A DNA stretch of 64,000 nt, taken from Desulfomonile tiedjei DSM 6799. GTDB taxonomy: Bacteria > Desulfobacterota > Desulfomonilia > Desulfomonilales > Desulfomonilaceae. The notes beneath the pieces were generated by a model. It made no database searches, was not told the origin of the DNA, and worked only from the letters and a program-made list of their open reading frames with translations. Shown here one piece after another: positions 61,382-64,000 of the stretch; position 1 is the stretch's first letter, and every line of letters starts with the position of its first letter. The translations under genes and the position numbers were made by a program. The stretch spans positions 2,232,001 to 2,296,000 of the forward strand of contig NC_018025.1 of assembly GCF_000266945.1 (NCBI RefSeq), in the 5' to 3' direction.

Positions 61382-63738
61382 GTTTCACCTCGCCCAGGAA
61401 ATTTGAAATAAAAAGTCGCTCCACGGCCCACCGCACCTTCAGCCCAAATACTGCCGCCGTGACGATGCATAACTCTCTGTGCTATTGCCAAACCAATCCC
61501 GGTACCGGGGAACTCTGTCATCGAGTGCAATCGCTGAAATGCTCCGAACAATTTGTCGGCATATTGCATATCGAATCCCGCCCCATTGTCTCGGACGAGA
61601 AACACCGGTTCACCCTGCTGCGTTTCCATCCCGAATTCTATAAACGCATGCTCTTGTTTTCCGGTAAATTTCCATGAATTGCCAAGCAAGTTTTCGAGAG
61701 CCGATCGAAGGAGGCGCTCATCGCCAAGTACGACAAGACCCTCCTGTATTTTAAAATCTACGGCACGATGCGGTTGGCTCTCCTGAAGGTGCATTTTCAG
61801 CTCGTGTACTATGACGCTCAAATCGACGTTTGTCTGCTGCATCTCGGTACGCGTCAGCCGTGACAACTCCAAGAGATCGTCGATGAGTTCAGCCATTCGT
61901 TGGGCAGCAGCGCGGGTTCGTTGGAGATAATCGCTGCCTTTAGCGTCTAGCACACCATTGTATTTCTCCATGAGAATTCGACTAAATCCGTCAATGGCTC
62001 TCAAGGGAGTCCTCAAATCATGTGAAACCGAATACGCGAAAGCCTCCAATTCCTTGTTTGCCAATGATAATTGCACTGTGCGGCTTCTTACTCTTTCCTC
62101 CAGCTCAGCATTCAGTTGCTGAATAGTACGAACCAAACGGGCATTGGAAATTGAAATGGCAGCACGATCCGCCACATATTGCAGAAACGATTCATCTTCG
62201 ACCGCTAAAGCAGCATGTGACTGATGCCGAATAAGGGTGAGTGTCCCGACAACCTGCTCGTCCGCTCTCATTGGAACAATGAAAATGTCATGACATGAAA
62301 GATCGTCGAGAAGCGCCGGGATGTCCTGAAGGTCTTTTCCATGAATCAACAAAGGATTCCCATTGCTTACAACACGGTGGAGCAAGGATGTTTCACTGTC
62401 TGACAGAAACGAGAATGATGGCTGTACGACATTCTCCAGAGTTGTTAGAGGATTATGAGCGGCGGAAGCCTCGGACAAATTCCCTTCGTCTGTCAGAAGA
62501 TGGATGAAACAATAGTCCCCGAACCATTCGGTGATTCGGTGCACAATACTGGATAAAACCGGAGCATAATCCAGTCCTGCTCTAATGAACTCATCTGAAA
62601 TATCCGAAAGCAATCGTGACCGGTCTGCATTACGTCTAATCTCCGCCTCGGCTTGTTTACGCTCCTTTTCCCTTTGCTGCAGCGCCGAGGCCATGTCATC
62701 GAAAGCCGCTGCCAGTTCGCCAATTTCGCCTTTTGTTGAGGAAATGCTGGTGCGCGCTCCGAGATTACCGTCTGCCAGTTGTTTCGATGTCTCTACGAGT
62801 TCCACCACTCCTCGCATTATGAACACGTGGCCGAAAAGAAAAGCGGCCAATAGACCCAGTACGATTACGGCTCCCAGGGCAATTAAATTACGGGTCAAGA
62901 TTCGGTTTGCCGCCGCATACGCTATTTCCTGTGGAATCCCGACATAAACGAATCCTATGCCATGCTCGTCAGACAATAACGGTCGATAACCATAGAGCCG
63001 AGGAACGCCGTCCATCCCCACTGTCTCAGCCACACCTTCTGTTCCGGCCATTGCCATTCTACCGATCTCTGTCTCGGCTGCTGAATGACCAATCCACTTT
63101 TCGGGATCGGGCCACCGGGCAAGTGCTCTACCTTTGGAATCTATGATGGTCATTGACGATCCAGTGGGTAGCTCCACTACAGAAGCAATCCTGACGAGCC
63201 ACGATAAGTCTATTGCAGCGACGACTAATCCCTGGATCTGCTGCCTTCGATCGATTATAGGCTGTGCGAAAGCCAGAGAAGGTTTGCCTGTCAGTCGACC
63301 GACAAGGTAATCACTTACCGTGAAACCACGGGTGCTAAGAGCCCGTTGCACATAGTCTCTGTCGGCGAGATTGATACCAACCTGACCTTTGTTACTGGAA
63401 CACACGAGTTCGCCATTTGAATCCGCGACCGCCAAAGCCGTATAAAATGGATGAATTCGCCGGATACCCTCCAGAAGGAACGAACAATCCTGTAGGTCAC
63501 GGTTCTTTACTGCCGGGAATTCTGTCAAAGATGAGAGTAACTGACGTGTCATCTGGATTGTTTGTTTTGTTTCCAGAGAAATAAGGCTGCTCAAACGCAA
63601 AGCATCTTCTTGAGCGTTGTTTCGGGCATTTTGACGATCTTCGACACCATTGTAAATGATGAGCCCTGCAGCCGGGAGAACGGCAAGAAACACCAGGAGA
63701 ATAAGTCGAAAGCGCAAGCTATTTAGAAAACCCGACAT
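61378..63738 (-). CDS. Cache-HAMP-GAF sensor histidine kinase
   Basis: A 786-residue membrane kinase: helix 1 at about 9-27, a double-Cache extracytoplasmic sensor (about 35-275), helix 2 at about 285-305, HAMP (about 305-360), GAF (about 385-540), HisKA (SHDLRTPLRAI) and ATPase (NLLGNSWKFTG, DNGAGFDM, GTGIGLAIAQRVM). Cache domains bind small ligands such as amino or organic acids. The ATG at 63738 has AAAGG upstream; a TTG at 63789 is also open. It heads the set of three signalling genes. Confidence 0.9.
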   Translation of the reverse strand: MSGFLNSLRFRLILLVFLAVLPAAGLIIYNGVEDRQNARNNAQEDALRLSSLISLETKQTIQMTRQLLSSLTEFPAVKNRDLQDCSFLLEGIRRIHPFYTALAVADSNGELVCSSNKGQVGINLADRDYVQRALSTRGFTVSDYLVGRLTGKPSLAFAQPIIDRRQQIQGLVVAAIDLSWLVRIASVVELPTGSSMTIIDSKGRALARWPDPEKWIGHSAAETEIGRMAMAGTEGVAETVGMDGVPRLYGYRPLLSDEHGIGFVYVGIPQEIAYAAANRILTRNLIALGAVIVLGLLAAFLFGHVFIMRGVVELVETSKQLADGNLGARTSISSTKGEIGELAAAFDDMASALQQREKERKQAEAEIRRNADRSRLLSDISDEFIRAGLDYAPVLSSIVHRITEWFGDYCFIHLLTDEGNLSEASAAHNPLTTLENVVQPSFSFLSDSETSLLHRVVSNGNPLLIHGKDLQDIPALLDDLSCHDIFIVPMRADEQVVGTLTLIRHQSHAALAVEDESFLQYVADRAAISISNARLVRTIQQLNAELEERVRSRTVQLSLANKELEAFAYSVSHDLRTPLRAIDGFSRILMEKYNGVLDAKGSDYLQRTRAAAQRMAELIDDLLELSRLTRTEMQQTNVDLSVIVHELKMHLQESQPHRAVDFKIQEGLVVLGDERLLRSALENLLGNSWKFTGKQEHAFIEFGMETQQGEPVFLVRDNGAGFDMQYADKLFGAFQRLHSMTEFPGTGIGLAIAQRVMHRHGGSIWAEGAVGRGATFYFKFPGRGET

Positions 63739-63934
63739 TTGCCTTTGATTGTTAAAGTGCGATTGTAATATGTGATAAAATTTGTTCAATCATAACCGGC
63801 TCCAGGTCAAAAAGCAAGATTGGGTTCTCTCGAGAGTAAGCCGCTAATTGTCGGCTTCCTTATTGGAGAAACATCGAGTCGTGTTCGAGAATAGAATCCG
63901 GTTAGTTTCATCAACATCTTACTATTTGTAACAG

Positions 63935-64000
63935 TGCCAAAAATTCTGTCGTTTGTCCTGCGTATGAACTACGGGATATTCGTAGGGATCGGCGTCCCTG
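63935..64000 (+). repeat. Composite repeat, start of a copy cut by the window edge
   Basis: TGCCAAAAATTCTGTCGT and following bases match the left outer arm of the copies at 27085 and 47106 up to GGCGTCCCTG. Only 66 bases are visible, so it cannot be seen whether the inner part is present. Confidence 0.6.

Overview
This 64 kb stretch (roughly half G+C) looks like an anaerobic, Gram-negative bacterium of the Desulfobacterota, of the Desulfomonile/Syntrophobacter kind. The reasons are an outer-membrane barrel protein, many sigma-54 activators and PAS sensor kinases, a c-type heme sensor, a ferredoxin-like aldo/keto reductase, a class I (Fe-S) fumarase, and intergenic spaces packed with short palindromic repeats. 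The genus is an inference. No rRNA, tRNA or CRISPR array was seen.

Layout. (1) 1-6.2 kb: end of an outer-membrane protein; a DUF364 protein with a molybdate/tungstate-type ABC transporter whose ATPase gene is convergent with the permease; small genes; a receiver protein; a ribbon-helix-helix protein. (2) 6.7-18.8 kb: phoU, an NtrC-type regulator and its membrane kinase, then kdpFABC followed by a kinase-less KdpD-USP-EIIA fusion; HPP and CBS proteins on the other strand. (3) 19-30 kb: Tat-signal aldo/keto reductase, DUF6599 protein, an HTH-GHKL-DUF4325 regulator with a clear promoter/operator, three tiny genes not expected from routine gene calling (28, 64 and 47 aa), a Bax-inhibitor-like protein, a heme-c sensor kinase, a GNAT protein, a TPR protein and a dense repeat zone. 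(4) 30-34.7 kb: ABC-2 exporter and APC permease. (5) 35-46.9 kb: the main metabolic island, a fumarate reductase/succinate dehydrogenase-like flavoprotein, a small membrane anchor, an SdhB iron-sulfur subunit fused to a Rieske protein, a cytochrome b6-type protein fused to cytochrome c, both fumarase subunits, a dicarboxylate symporter, a TauE/SafE carrier and a GAF-sigma-54 activator. A near-consensus -24/-12 promoter sits before the flavoprotein gene. (6) 48-51.3 kb: a two-subunit UxaA/SuyAB-like lyase and an MFS carrier. (7) 51.3-64 kb: decayed Y1 transposase, ankyrin protein, IS66-type element, Ada-AlkA plus Ogt alkylation repair, and a three-gene signalling cascade.

The most unusual biology is region 5. 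The gene fusions physically link a complex II-type iron-sulfur relay on the cytoplasmic side to a Rieske/cytochrome b/cytochrome c module on the outer side, and the fumarase and symporter genes follow in the same direction. The likely theme is dicarboxylate (malate/fumarate/succinate) uptake and respiration under sigma-54 control.

The second theme is repeats. At least three families recur. One is a composite element seen as three filled copies, one copy lacking the inner part, one inner-only copy and one copy cut by the window edge, so insertion history can be read directly.
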